From the NCBI RefSeq assembly GCF_918814575.1, contig NZ_CAKKNS010000001.1, positions 520,182-584,181 of the forward strand: a DNA stretch of 64,000 nt, read 5' to 3'. Made by a program: the position numbers and the translations under genes. The notes beneath the pieces were generated by a model. The model saw nothing but the letters and a program-made list of their open reading frames with translations. It did no database searches and was not told where the DNA came from. Each line of letters begins with the position of its first letter. The first letter of the stretch is position 1. Shown in pieces: positions 47,268 through 56,767 of this stretch. This DNA is from Periweissella fabaria (GTDB lineage Bacteria > Bacillota > Bacilli > Lactobacillales > Lactobacillaceae).

Positions 47268-47322
47268 ATCATTTCCATCAAAGATTCATATTAAAACTAT
47301 TTAGTAACATAAATCTTGTTTC

Positions 47323-47349
47323 AAGCCCGACTAATATATTAGCGGGCTT
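47323..47349 (+). terminator. Terminator of the repressor-immA-hsdS operon
   Basis: Stem AAGCCCG/CGGGCTT with inner CTAAT/ATTAG, then T5. Confidence 0.82.
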
Positions 47350-47498
47350 TTTATTATGCCAATTTCTAAAATAATATTTTACGCTGCCCTTTTACATTTG
47401 TATATCACAGTTCTTAATCCCCAGACGAACTAAAAACCTATTCACCCATCTATTGGATTTATGCCAATTAGACGAGTCAGTTCAGATATCATTTTAAA

Positions 47499-47825
47499 CT
47501 ACATTTTTTCTTTAACGTTAGTAAACCATATATTTTTCACCGTAATATATTCCCTCAATTTTTGTATAAGTGTTTTATCACGGGTTATTTCTAAGTGTGA
47601 AAAATAATTTTTATATATCGTTAAATGCTTGTGAGCATAAACAATATTTTTATTTTTTTCCAGAATTTTTTCTTCCGTATCGCTAAAGCTTTTTAGGTCT
47701 TTAAATTTTTCTTTTAATTCAAAGTAATCGCACTTTAAAATTTCTTCTGCACGTTCAGCAAACCAATTAACTCGTTCTATAATTTCTTTACTATTCGGTA
47801 TTGGGTCTAATTTAATATGCTCCAT
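47499..47825 (-). CDS. Hypothetical protein, 108 aa
   Basis: Not recognised. ATG at 47825 follows AGAGG; an in-frame GTG just upstream is less well placed. The protein is soluble, charged and probably all-helical (EIIERVNWFAERAEEIL, ELKEKFKDLKSFSDTEEKIL), with two Trp and aromatic-rich ends and only one Cys. Codon use is AT-rich like hsdS, and it lies convergent to the hsdS operon, so it probably came with the same accessory segment. Confidence 0.6.
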   Translation of the reverse strand: MEHIKLDPIPNSKEIIERVNWFAERAEEILKCDYFELKEKFKDLKSFSDTEEKILEKNKNIVYAHKHLTIYKNYFSHLEITRDKTLIQKLREYITVKNIWFTNVKEKM

Positions 47826-48096
47826 ATTCACCTCTTAAGCTTTTATATTTTTTCATCTTTAATCAAATTCAATTATACCTGTTATGTACAATACTTTTAA
47901 GTATCCTCTAACATTTCACTAAAAAAGCATATACTTCAATCTACCTAAACGTGATCATAAAAACTTTTTGATTACTGATTATATTCAAAATGCATATACT
48001 TGTCGACCATTGCACTTTCTGCGCTAAAATTCTTTTAAAATTTTTCTCATGTCCCCAAATATCCCCAAGCATCTAAAACACCAAAAATTTGCACAC
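47826..48096. other. Intergenic stretch without a gene
   Basis: AT-rich DNA between the hypothetical gene and the rpmA terminator. No ORF with a ribosome binding site, repeat or RNA motif was identified. It probably marks the boundary between the accessory segment and the core ribosomal protein operon. Confidence 0.4.
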
Positions 48097-48133
48097 AAAA
48101 AAGCCGTAATCCCTAAGGATGTACGGCTTTTTC
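48097..48133. terminator. rpmA terminator
   Basis: Stem AAAAAGCCGTA with TACGGCTTTTT and flanking A/T runs after the L27 gene. Confidence 0.85.
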
Positions 48134-48144
48134 ACAAAGTTCAA

Positions 48145-48456
48145 TTACTTAGCAATGATTGCGTTGTATTGTTCACGAGTGTAAACAGATACTTGACGCT
48201 TGTCACGGCCTTTACGTTCAAACTTAACAACACCGTCAGCAACGGCGTATAAAGTATCATCGTTACCACGACGTACGTTCACACCTGGGTAGATGTGAGT
48301 TCCACGTTGACGGTAGATGATTGAACCGGCAGTCAATGATTGACCGTCAGCAACTTTAGTTCCAAGACGACGACCAGCAGAGTCACGTCCGTTGGCAGAT
48401 GATCCACCCCCCTTGTGGTGGGAGAACATTGTAAGGCTTTCCATGTTCAATAACAT
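48145..48456 (-). CDS. rpmA: 50S ribosomal protein L27
   Basis: A 103-aa protein. The ATG at 48456 gives [18 protein letters not shown]; the more upstream ATG is part of the GGAGGTG ribosome binding site. The core [20 protein letters not shown] and [15 protein letters not shown] is canonical. L27's N-terminus reaches the peptidyl transferase centre. The extension [12 protein letters not shown] before HHKGGG is of the Firmicutes type that must be removed by the Prp cysteine protease. Second gene of the rplU-rpmA operon. Confidence 0.97.
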   Translation of the reverse strand: MLLNMESLTMFSHHKGGGSSANGRDSAGRRLGTKVADGQSLTAGSIIYRQRGTHIYPGVNVRRGNDDTLYAVADGVVKFERKGRDKRQVSVYTREQYNAIIAK

Positions 48457-48504
48457 TTTGAGCACCTCCATGATTTAGTTTAATTTTGATTTAGTAAAAT
48501 TGAA

Positions 48505-48822
48505 TTAGTCAGCAATGATGTCACTGATAACAACCTTAGTGTATGGTTGACGGTGACCTTGCTTAGTATGCATGTGCTTCTTAGGCTTGTATTTGAAAGT
48601 AACAACTTTCTTTTGCTTGCCTTGCTTTTCTACAGTACCTTCAACCTTAACACCAGCAACGAATGGTTCACCAATCTTTGCAGTGCGGTTCTTGTAAAGA
48701 ACAACCTTGTCAAAAGTAACTTTTTCACCTGCTTCAACGTCAAGCTTTTCAACGTAGATGGCATCACCCTTTTCTACTTTGTATTGCTTGCCGCCAGTTT
48801 CAATAATTGCGTACACAGCCAT
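48505..48822 (-). CDS. rplU: 50S ribosomal protein L21
   Basis: A 102-aa protein, canonical length and sequence: [37 protein letters not shown], the C-terminal [23 protein letters not shown] follows AAAGGAGGTG. It lies only about 48 bp upstream of rpmA, leaving no room for prp. Confidence 0.97.
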   Translation of the reverse strand: MAVYAIIETGGKQYKVEKGDAIYVEKLDVEAGEKVTFDKVVLYKNRTAKIGEPFVAGVKVEGTVEKQGKQKKVVTFKYKPKKHMHTKQGHRQPYTKVVISDIIAD

Positions 48823-48935
48823 ATTGTGCACCTCCTTTGTGTTTTTCTTAGACTCGCCATAACACGCGCTATGCTTAAATACGTGATCCGTGCGGTTGTA
48901 GCAACACGTTAAAAACGTGAAACACAACATAGGTT
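48823..48935 (-). promoter_or_regulatory. Probable L21 leader (rplU autoregulatory mRNA)
   Basis: The leader upstream of rplU contains paired segments (GCATAGCGCGTGTTATGG region and the repeated GTTTTTAACGTGTTGC) in the position of the conserved Firmicutes L21 leader. Assigned mainly by location; folding was not computed. Confidence 0.4.
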
Positions 48936-48990
48936 ATATTATCAGATTTCAGCAACCTGGTCAACCTAAAATCTGATTTTTTATTAGCGA

Positions 48991-49968
48991 TTATAATTGA
49001 ACGTCGAGATTGTCTTTTGAACGCAATAAATCTTCAATTGGTTCATTATTGTGAATCCGTTCAATTGCTAAGGCAAACAATGGTCCGACTGATAATTGCG
49101 TTAATTTACTGAATTGCTTATTATCAGGTACATTGATGGTATCTGTGGTAATAAGTTCCTTAATTGGGGCGTTGCGTAAGATATCAACTGAGTCAGCTGA
49201 CAAGACTGCGTGTGTTGCCACTCCGTAGACTTCTTTAGCACCCGCAAAGGCCAATGCTTGTGATGAAGTTGACATTGATACCCCAGTATCAATAATATCG
49301 TCAACGATAATTGCCCGTTTACCAGCAACATCCCCAATAATTGATGATGGACCGGCTTCATTATTCGCATCATCCCGGTTATCAATAATCGCAATTGGTG
49401 CTTTGAGTAATTCGGCAAACTTACGTGCCCGACTTACGCCTGAGTGTGATGGTGAAACGACCACAAGATCATCATCAACTAACTTACGACTGAAGAAGTA
49501 GTTAGCAAGTAATGGTGCCCCTATTAAGTGGTCAATTGGAATATTAAAGAAACCTTGTACTTGGTCAGCATGTAAATCGATTGTAATTAAACGATCAATC
49601 CCATTCATTTCAAGTAAACTAGCAATTAATTTGGCAGTAATTGGTTCACGTGAACGAGCTTTACGGTCTTGGCGTGCGTAACCATAGTATGGCATTACCA
49701 CGTTAATTGTAGCCGCACTGGCCCGACGTAACGCATCAACCATAATCATCAATTCCATCAATGATGTATTTACGGGATCAGCAACAGATTGAATTACGTA
49801 TACTTCTGCCCCACGTACTGATTCACCAATTTGAATTTGAATTTCACCATCGGCAAAGTGGTTCACTTCGGCTTCACTTATTGAAAGGTCCAATTCTTCC
49901 GCAATTTTGTGGGCTAATGGTAAATTAGAATTAAGCGCAAAAAGCTTAACCTGTTTTTCTTCTGACAT
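48991..49968 (-). CDS. prs: Ribose-phosphate pyrophosphokinase
   Basis: A 325-aa class I PRPP synthetase: FADGEIQIQIGESVRGAEVY, PYYGYARQDRKARSREPITAKL, DLHADQVQGFFNIPIDHL (metal/ATP loop) and the PRPP-binding motif RAIIVDDIIDTGVSM. It makes PRPP from ribose 5-phosphate for purine, pyrimidine, His and NAD synthesis, and thus links to the ribose operon and guaC in the same window. Confidence 0.97.
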   Translation of the reverse strand: MSEEKQVKLFALNSNLPLAHKIAEELDLSISEAEVNHFADGEIQIQIGESVRGAEVYVIQSVADPVNTSLMELMIMVDALRRASAATINVVMPYYGYARQDRKARSREPITAKLIASLLEMNGIDRLITIDLHADQVQGFFNIPIDHLIGAPLLANYFFSRKLVDDDLVVVSPSHSGVSRARKFAELLKAPIAIIDNRDDANNEAGPSSIIGDVAGKRAIIVDDIIDTGVSMSTSSQALAFAGAKEVYGVATHAVLSADSVDILRNAPIKELITTDTINVPDNKQFSKLTQLSVGPLFALAIERIHNNEPIEDLLRSKDNLDVQL

Positions 49969-50036
49969 TTTCCTACCTCAATTTCACTTTATAACAACTA
50001 CAATTATCGCAAGCTCAACGACGTCTTGCAACAAAC

Positions 50037-52667
50037 TTAATCAATTTTTTCAATAAAATCATATGGTGAAACATTATTCATCCCAATCATAGGATCAATC
50101 TGCTCACCTTGGACCATCTCAGGTGTTAAAACCGTTCCAAAAACTGCGACGGGTTCACTGACTTGTTTAACCTTATCATCTGTAACGGGTACTTGATAAC
50201 TACTTGGTTCATCAAACAAACTTAATGACGTATTAGCCGCTAATTGCTCACTCACACTGCCTGTTGGTTGCTTAATTTGTGGCTGTGCTGGTTGGGCTAG
50301 TGGCGGTTGCTCCGGTGTCGCCTCTTTAGTGGGCGTATCATTGCTTTTTACTAATTCTGTAACCACCTGACTAGTAATCACACTTTCTTCACCACTTTGA
50401 ACTTGCTGGATTCGTTGTTGTAATGTACTTGCCCGGTGTGCACCTAAGTTATTAACCCCCCGTTCAAATGCGGCTGGTTCACCAATTAGAATCAGCATCT
50501 CACTAGCTCGTGTAATTCCCGTATAGATTAAATTACGCTGCAACATAACTGAATATTGTTGCACCATCGGCATAATCACTAACTTGAATTCACTCCCTTG
50601 TGCTTTATGAATTGACGTTGCATATGCGAGCGTCAAGCGTTTCCATTCAGAACGAGGATACGTAATTTCACCCGCATCAAAGGCAATTGTTAATTGATCA
50701 ACTTTTTCGGCATTTCCTTTATCCGTTTTTAACGTAATTCCCACAATTTTACCAATATCCCCGTTAAAAACGTTACTTTCGGGACTATTAACTAGATGTA
50801 AGACTTTATCACCAACTCGGAATTTTTGTTGATTAAATTCAACTTCCCGCTTTTTTTGCGCATTTAACGGATTCAAAATATCTTGCATGACTTGATTCAG
50901 GTGATCAATCCCAGCTGAGCCCCGATACATCGGTGCCAACACTTGCATGTCATTAAAGGCAAATCCCTTATCCTGAGCCCGTTTAACGACTTTTTCAATC
51001 ACACCTGGAATCTGATTAGCATGGGCGGCAATAAAGGTTCTATCAGGCTGATTAACAGTTAAATTAGCCGGCAACTCACCATCTTTGATTGCATGGGCTA
51101 ACGGAATAATCGAACTTTCATTAGCCTGGCGATAAATGCGTGTTAACTCAACTTGCTTGAAGGCTTGTCCGGCTAATAAATCGGCAAAAACTTGCCCCGG
51201 GCCAACTGATGGTAATTGGTCTTTATCACCAACAAAAATGACTTGCATCTTCGCTGGCACCGCCCCCATCAATGTATTGAAGAGTAAGATATCAACCATC
51301 GACATTTCATCAACAATTAACAACAACCCTTTGAGCGCTTCAACATCGGGCGTCTCATTACGTTCACGTCCGGTTAACCCTAATAAACGGTGAATCGTCT
51401 TGGCGGGTAAGCCCGTTGTTTCAGTCATCCGTTTCGCAGCTCGACCAGTCGGAGCCGCTAATAGAATGGGAAAGTTATCTTCTTTATACGCATTAACATC
51501 CAAATCAATCTCATGTAGTAACGCAAACGTCGCTACCAAGCCATTAACAATGGTCGTTTTCCCCGTTCCTGGTCCCCCAGTTAAAACAAAGACCGGCGCA
51601 TTGATACCATCAATAATTGCTTGCTTTTGTAGGTCATCATACGTAATTTTAAACATTTTTTCGACTTTTTTAATCGTTGTTAAAATGCGTTCATCACTAT
51701 ACATTATTAGATTTTTTTGTTGGGCCGTCTGAACTAGTTGGGTGGCACTTTCCCACTCCGCTAAGTATAGACTAGCTAAATATATCCGTTCACCATCTGC
51801 AACCACCCGTTGGTCAGCGACTAGCTGCAATAACGCCTGTTGGACTTGTTCAAGCGATATATCAACCCGCGTCCCGGCCATTAATAACTGCCGTGTCCCT
51901 TGCAAGACACTATTTACATCACTGTAAACATCCCCACTATTAAAGCTTTGTTGGTCCAACGTTGCTAGAATCCCGGCTTCAATTCGGACACTACTATCCA
52001 TCTCAATCCCAATAATTTGGGCCACTTGGTCTGCTTTTTTAAAGCTAATTCCTTCAATATCAGCTGCCAATTGATATGGATTAGCATGAATGATTGCGAG
52101 CGCATCCATTTGATACTTTTGATAAATCGCCGTTGCTAACGTGGAACCAAAGCCATACTGGTTTAAGCCAATCACTACTTGTTCCATCCCGTTATTTAAT
52201 CGCAACTGTTCCACTAAATTCGTAACGACATCTGCTTTTAAATGCAAGGCATCTAGTTTACTAGCATCGACTAAAATTTCATTAATCGCATCTAGCCCTA
52301 ATAAATCAACAATTCGTTCGGCGGTTTTTTCACCAATACCGGTAAAGGCATCCCCCGCCAGATAACTTATCAAGCCACTTTCCGTGGTTGGCCCTTCTGA
52401 TTGGTAATTTGTAACTTGAAATTGCTGACCGTATTTTGCATGTTGCACCACTTTACCAAAAAAGCGGTATGTACTTTCTTCCCGTAGTTCACCAAATGAA
52501 CCGGTGGCAACGATTTCAGGTTCAGCCCAATCAAAATTATTCTCCAACACTTTTAATAAGACGACTTTATAAAAACTATCAGCCGCCGCAAAAAAAACCG
52601 TCGTAACCTTACCTAATAAGTAAGGTTGCTCCGTTTGGTCTTCAAATAATGATAATTCATCGTTCAT
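50037..52667 (-). CDS. recD2: RecD2-type ATP-dependent DNA helicase
   Basis: An 876-aa SF1B 5'-3' helicase. An N-terminal OB-like/HhH region (GIGEKTAERIVDLLG, about residues 115-130) distinguishes RecD2 from RecBCD-associated RecD. Walker A is LTGGPGTGKTTI (about residue 360). DEMSMVD, VGDKDQLPSVGPG, LTRIYRQ and YATSIHKAQGSEF are motifs II, III, IV and VI. A Pro/Gln-rich C-terminal tail of about 110 residues is unusual. It acts in mismatch repair/replication fork maintenance independently of RecBC. Last gene after a phosphatase and a TPR gene. Confidence 0.95.
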   Translation of the reverse strand: MNDELSLFEDQTEQPYLLGKVTTVFFAAADSFYKVVLLKVLENNFDWAEPEIVATGSFGELREESTYRFFGKVVQHAKYGQQFQVTNYQSEGPTTESGLISYLAGDAFTGIGEKTAERIVDLLGLDAINEILVDASKLDALHLKADVVTNLVEQLRLNNGMEQVVIGLNQYGFGSTLATAIYQKYQMDALAIIHANPYQLAADIEGISFKKADQVAQIIGIEMDSSVRIEAGILATLDQQSFNSGDVYSDVNSVLQGTRQLLMAGTRVDISLEQVQQALLQLVADQRVVADGERIYLASLYLAEWESATQLVQTAQQKNLIMYSDERILTTIKKVEKMFKITYDDLQKQAIIDGINAPVFVLTGGPGTGKTTIVNGLVATFALLHEIDLDVNAYKEDNFPILLAAPTGRAAKRMTETTGLPAKTIHRLLGLTGRERNETPDVEALKGLLLIVDEMSMVDILLFNTLMGAVPAKMQVIFVGDKDQLPSVGPGQVFADLLAGQAFKQVELTRIYRQANESSIIPLAHAIKDGELPANLTVNQPDRTFIAAHANQIPGVIEKVVKRAQDKGFAFNDMQVLAPMYRGSAGIDHLNQVMQDILNPLNAQKKREVEFNQQKFRVGDKVLHLVNSPESNVFNGDIGKIVGITLKTDKGNAEKVDQLTIAFDAGEITYPRSEWKRLTLAYATSIHKAQGSEFKLVIMPMVQQYSVMLQRNLIYTGITRASEMLILIGEPAAFERGVNNLGAHRASTLQQRIQQVQSGEESVITSQVVTELVKSNDTPTKEATPEQPPLAQPAQPQIKQPTGSVSEQLAANTSLSLFDEPSSYQVPVTDDKVKQVSEPVAVFGTVLTPEMVQGEQIDPMIGMNNVSPYDFIEKID

Positions 52668-52692
52668 GGTGACTCCTTTTAAAGTAATTCAT

Positions 52693-53361
52693 CTATTTAT
52701 TTTGCTGATTTTGAATAACGGTTGCAATCTCATCAACACGTTGTTTATTATCAGCATAATATTTACTATCCAACTGTTCAACTTGGGCAAATAAGGCGGC
52801 ACTTGGCTGTCCAAGGGTCAAAGCAATAATGCCCCGCCCAAATAATGCCGCCACATTATCGGCCGCTTGATTGAGCACTTCGGCATACATCGCATCGGCT
52901 TGTTTGAAGTCACCTAAAGCTAACCAAATGTCACCGATTAAGACCATCACACTAATATCATTAGGCACATTCTCATGGGCGGTTAAGGCATACACCAATG
53001 CTTGTTGATATTGTTGTTGTTGCATAAAACTTTGGGCCAACATCACAAACGCATCCCCTTTAATATCGGCTCTAGTGATTTGTTGATAATACGTCACCGC
53101 TTTTGGATATTCACCCGCACCGTAATAAACATTTCCTAACGTATATAGTAAAGTTTGGTGGGCAACTTCATCTTGTGATCCAAAGAGTCCCAGAGCCTTC
53201 ATAATTAGTTCTTCTGCTGAGTTAAAATCACTAATTTGCGTCAACACGACCCCCAAATCATTATAATTACGCCAATCTTTTGGTTGTGTGTTAATTTTAT
53301 TAATCAACGTTTTAATCGTTTGGTCAACTTCATTAGCGAGAGCACTTCTCTTATCTGACAT
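52693..53361 (-). CDS. Tetratricopeptide-repeat protein
   Basis: A 222-aa soluble protein with about five TPR-like units (NDLGVVLTQISDFNSAEELI, YTLGNVYYGAGEYPKAVTYY, VMLAQSFMQQQQYQQALVYA, VLIGDIWLALGDFKQADAMY). A scaffold for protein interaction, frequently found next to recD2 in Lactobacillales. No enzymatic motif. Gap to recD2 is 25 bp. Confidence 0.85.
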   Translation of the reverse strand: MSDKRSALANEVDQTIKTLINKINTQPKDWRNYNDLGVVLTQISDFNSAEELIMKALGLFGSQDEVAHQTLLYTLGNVYYGAGEYPKAVTYYQQITRADIKGDAFVMLAQSFMQQQQYQQALVYALTAHENVPNDISVMVLIGDIWLALGDFKQADAMYAEVLNQAADNVAALFGRGIIALTLGQPSAALFAQVEQLDSKYYADNKQRVDEIATVIQNQQNK

Positions 53362-53378
53362 TTTCCATTCTACCTACT

Positions 53379-54041
53379 TTAAATTGTATCCGTTGCACTT
53401 TGGGCAGCACTTAGATAATCGGTTTGATTCCGAATAATCTCAGTATAGTGCTCATTATCTGTTGTTTCTAAAATTGTTAGTGACGTGTTACTAATTCCAC
53501 CGCGGGCACGCACTTGCGCCAATGGCACATCTAGTAACGCTCCTACCCCGGCTGTGATTGCTGCCCCGTGGGATACAAATAATAAATTCGCATCCGGTTG
53601 ATTAGCTGCTACGGCCGTTTTTACGGTACTTGTAAACCGTTGCATCACATCTTCAAATGATTCAGCATCAATTACCGCACCATCCCAGAGTTCCGGATTC
53701 TCACGAAAACCTAGATATAATTGTGGATATTGCGCCTTAACATCTTCAAATTTTTGGCCTTCCCATTTACCTAGGGCGAATTCCTTTAGACCACTTTTTA
53801 ACGTTAATGATGGGTTGCCAGCTAAATATGGCCACACGCCAAATGCCGTCTGACGAGCGCGCTTAATTGGACTAGCATAAACATGATCAAAAACGATTCC
53901 TGCATCACGCAGATAAGCGCCTAATTGCTTAATTTGTTGCCAACTTTCGTTCAGAAGTTCAGAGTCCCCATTGGCACCTTGGTAACGGCCTTCTAAATTC
54001 CATTCAGTTTTACCGTGTCGTACGAAATACACTTTTGTCAT
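53379..54041 (-). CDS. Histidine phosphatase (phosphoglycerate-mutase family)
   Basis: A 220-aa protein with the catalytic FVRHGKTEWNLEGRYQG (His about residue 9), YASPIKRARQTA and second His in FVSHGAAI. It resembles the broad-specificity phosphatases of Lactobacillales rather than glycolytic dPGM. First gene of a unit with the TPR protein and recD2 (gap 17 bp). Confidence 0.88.
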   Translation of the reverse strand: MTKVYFVRHGKTEWNLEGRYQGANGDSELLNESWQQIKQLGAYLRDAGIVFDHVYASPIKRARQTAFGVWPYLAGNPSLTLKSGLKEFALGKWEGQKFEDVKAQYPQLYLGFRENPELWDGAVIDAESFEDVMQRFTSTVKTAVAANQPDANLLFVSHGAAITAGVGALLDVPLAQVRARGGISNTSLTILETTDNEHYTEIIRNQTDYLSAAQSATDTI

Positions 54042-54136
54042 CGCTAATCCTCCGCTTTGATATTAATAATTAGTATATCATATATCAAAATTACAATACT
54101 TACCGAAGTGAAATTCAATAAATTCTGTCGCACACC

Positions 54137-54170
54137 AAAAGAAGCTAGGAAAAATTTTCCTAGCTTCTTT
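54137..54170. terminator. mprF terminator
   Basis: Perfect stem AAAGAAGCTAGGAAAA with TTTTCCTAGCTTCTTT, flanked by T/A runs. Confidence 0.88.
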
Positions 54171-54181
54171 TTAATCTTTTG

Positions 54182-56767
54182 TTAGTTATTCCGATTAAAT
54201 CTAAATATACCAAAGCGGTGACCGGTTTGTGGTTCAACCGATGAATTATCCGCTACTAAAAGCGCAATCATCACATACAGAATAAAACTAGTCTTTGAAT
54301 ATGACGTATAGCGTGCCCGCCATTCATCAGCATACTTAGCCTTAAAACGACGTAACCCTTGGAATGAATAGAAGTTCGTACCAAATTGATACACTAAATT
54401 AGCAATTCGTTCTTCCGTAAAACTACGGTAGTATGTTCCAACATTAGCTAATGGTGCCATCCCCAAGTTGAAGTCAATATACCCTTGTTCTTGCATATGT
54501 GTGAATAACTTGATAAACATGTAATCCATCACCCCAGAAGGTGCAGCACTAGTAAAGCGCATCAAATCAATTGAAATTTCAACCGCATTATTACTATCCA
54601 TAATCGTTGTAAAGGCCACAATCTTACCTTCCGGATCTTGGACAATTGCGATAGGTTCTTTTTGCAAGTAGCTTTCCTTGAAGAAACCTAATGAGAACCC
54701 TTTTTCTTTACGACCATGTAACCACGCATCAGACACGACCCGTAAGTCTTGCATAAATTCTTCATCAAACGGTGGTTGGACAACGCTAAACTTAAAGCCT
54801 TCACGTTCAAGCTTATTACACATCGTCCGTTCCGCTTTCCGTTTCTTACCCGCTAAAGTAAATTCAGGCAATTCAACGTGCGCTTCTTCACCCATTTTGA
54901 TAAAGTTAAACCCAAATTCATGGGCCAACATCGCAATTTCTTGCGAAACTTCATAGAAGACTGGATCATATCCTAAATCATCACTTTCATGAATGAATTG
55001 TTCAACGGCCATCGGAAAATCAAGTGGATTACCGATTAAGTCTCCCATCACAATTAATTTATTATTAACTGGTCGGAATTGAATTGCAACAGTGTCTTCG
55101 TGCTCCGCATTTTGATAAAAATACAACCGCTTATCGCCTAAGTAAGCTAATTGACTAGTTGCATTCCCGTTAAACGTCGTAATGATTTGATCAAGCCGCG
55201 CTTCATTACCTTGCAATTTTTCACCAGGGACCACGCGATGCCCTTCAAAGAATCGCTCGATAACGACTGTAGAGATGGCAACAATCACAATCGCCATGGC
55301 TCCAGAAATCCAGACACTCATTGATGGGAATAAAATAAAATCAAGGTGCTGAGGGCGAATAAACCGAATATTTTTAATTCCTGGTAAGCTATAAACCCCA
55401 ATCACAACATAGATAATTACGAGAGTTGCCCAGATAATACCATCAATTGTCCGCGCTTCCCATGAGTAGACAAACTGTTTGCGGAATAGGCGTTTGCGAC
55501 TTAACCATACTAATAGCATTAAAATAACCGCAAATGCTACTGATAAATATGATACTTCATGATAAATCATATAAATAAGCGTCAACACTAAGATTATCAG
55601 CGTTGGATATAACGCCCGTTTTACTTTGGAAGTAATTCCCCGGGCCGCCATTAATAACATAAACCCTAATAATATACTTGGAAATTCAGAAATAATATTG
55701 GCTGACCATGGATTCAAGCGTCGTAACCAATCCCAATACTCAAAGGCATCTGGGACCGTCGCATATAAAACCATAATGACACCTGAAAAATACAGCAATG
55801 CACTGACAATCCGGTGGCCGACTGACATTAGAATCTCACCAGGCACCTTGTTGTAACGCTCATTAAAAGTCGTACCAAACGTGTGCACAAGCAGCACTAA
55901 CCCAATTGCAAAAGGAATAAAGTAATAAGCAATCCGGTACAATAGCAACCAGGCTAACGCAAGTTCTCGATTAACCCCTAATTCACTTAAACCAAGGATC
56001 ATAATAACATCGAAACTACCAATAGAACCGGGAATCAATGAACAAATCCCAATGATTGTTGCGGCAATTAAGAGTGGTAACACTTGATGGAATGGCACGG
56101 GCATCCCAAGTGCCCAGCCAGCTGTGAAGAACGTTACGACCACTCCGGTCCACTCCATGATTGAGATTCCGGTAACTTGGAGCTTGAATTTGTTAGTAAT
56201 CACATTTTTGTTCAACGTTGACGTTACCCATACAAAAGGAATGTACAAAGTCCCACCAACTAACCAAATCCAGAAATTACCAACATAATCAGTCGCAACC
56301 CCGGTGAAAATCATAATTAACGCCACTAAACTATAAAAAGATAGTCCGGACATAATAAACATAAACAACCGGGTTAACGTTGCGGCAAATTGTTTGTTTT
56401 CAATTTTCTTACCATAAAACTCTGTTCGTAACCCAACACTAACAAAACCACCAAAACCAGCTAAGTTATTAATCGTATTAATCACCCAACTACTCTCAAA
56501 CAAATACATAAATTTGAGCTTGTTGTCCAGGGTCTTATTAAGTAAATAATCATAGGCCACCATTGGTGAAACCCCAATTAACCCAATCACAATTACAACA
56601 ATAAGTTTCCATAGTGCAACATCACCAAATTGTCTAGCTAAGGCCCCTGGTGAAATCGACTTACTAATTGAAATAATTTCAACAAAAACCGCCAGTGTCA
56701 CCGTTGCCAAAAAGATTATTTCTAGCCACTTGGAATATTTGTGGAATAAAGCTTTTATTTTCTTCAT
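54182..56767 (-). CDS. mprF: Phosphatidylglycerol lysyltransferase (multipeptide resistance factor)
   Basis: An 861-aa bifunctional membrane protein. The N-terminal about 540 residues contain about 14 membrane helices, with the flippase core (NLAGFGGFVSVGLRTEFYGK, SLIPGSIGSFDVIM). The cytosolic C-terminal about 300 residues are the DUF2156/GNAT-like aminoacyl transferase (GDLIGNPLDFP, FNFIKMGEEAHVEL, KGFSLGFF, NLGMAPLANVG). It adds Lys from Lys-tRNA to phosphatidylglycerol and flips the product, making the surface less negative and resisting cationic peptides. It overlaps the start of the upstream hydrolase gene by 4 bp. Confidence 0.95.
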   Translation of the reverse strand: MKKIKALFHKYSKWLEIIFLATVTLAVFVEIISISKSISPGALARQFGDVALWKLIVVIVIGLIGVSPMVAYDYLLNKTLDNKLKFMYLFESSWVINTINNLAGFGGFVSVGLRTEFYGKKIENKQFAATLTRLFMFIMSGLSFYSLVALIMIFTGVATDYVGNFWIWLVGGTLYIPFVWVTSTLNKNVITNKFKLQVTGISIMEWTGVVVTFFTAGWALGMPVPFHQVLPLLIAATIIGICSLIPGSIGSFDVIMILGLSELGVNRELALAWLLLYRIAYYFIPFAIGLVLLVHTFGTTFNERYNKVPGEILMSVGHRIVSALLYFSGVIMVLYATVPDAFEYWDWLRRLNPWSANIISEFPSILLGFMLLMAARGITSKVKRALYPTLIILVLTLIYMIYHEVSYLSVAFAVILMLLVWLSRKRLFRKQFVYSWEARTIDGIIWATLVIIYVVIGVYSLPGIKNIRFIRPQHLDFILFPSMSVWISGAMAIVIVAISTVVIERFFEGHRVVPGEKLQGNEARLDQIITTFNGNATSQLAYLGDKRLYFYQNAEHEDTVAIQFRPVNNKLIVMGDLIGNPLDFPMAVEQFIHESDDLGYDPVFYEVSQEIAMLAHEFGFNFIKMGEEAHVELPEFTLAGKKRKAERTMCNKLEREGFKFSVVQPPFDEEFMQDLRVVSDAWLHGRKEKGFSLGFFKESYLQKEPIAIVQDPEGKIVAFTTIMDSNNAVEISIDLMRFTSAAPSGVMDYMFIKLFTHMQEQGYIDFNLGMAPLANVGTYYRSFTEERIANLVYQFGTNFYSFQGLRRFKAKYADEWRARYTSYSKTSFILYVMIALLVADNSSVEPQTGHRFGIFRFNRNN

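Noticed and set aside
48938-48985. Hairpin downstream of prs as its terminator
   Set aside because: The T run follows the hairpin only on the plus strand, whereas prs is on the minus strand; left unassigned.
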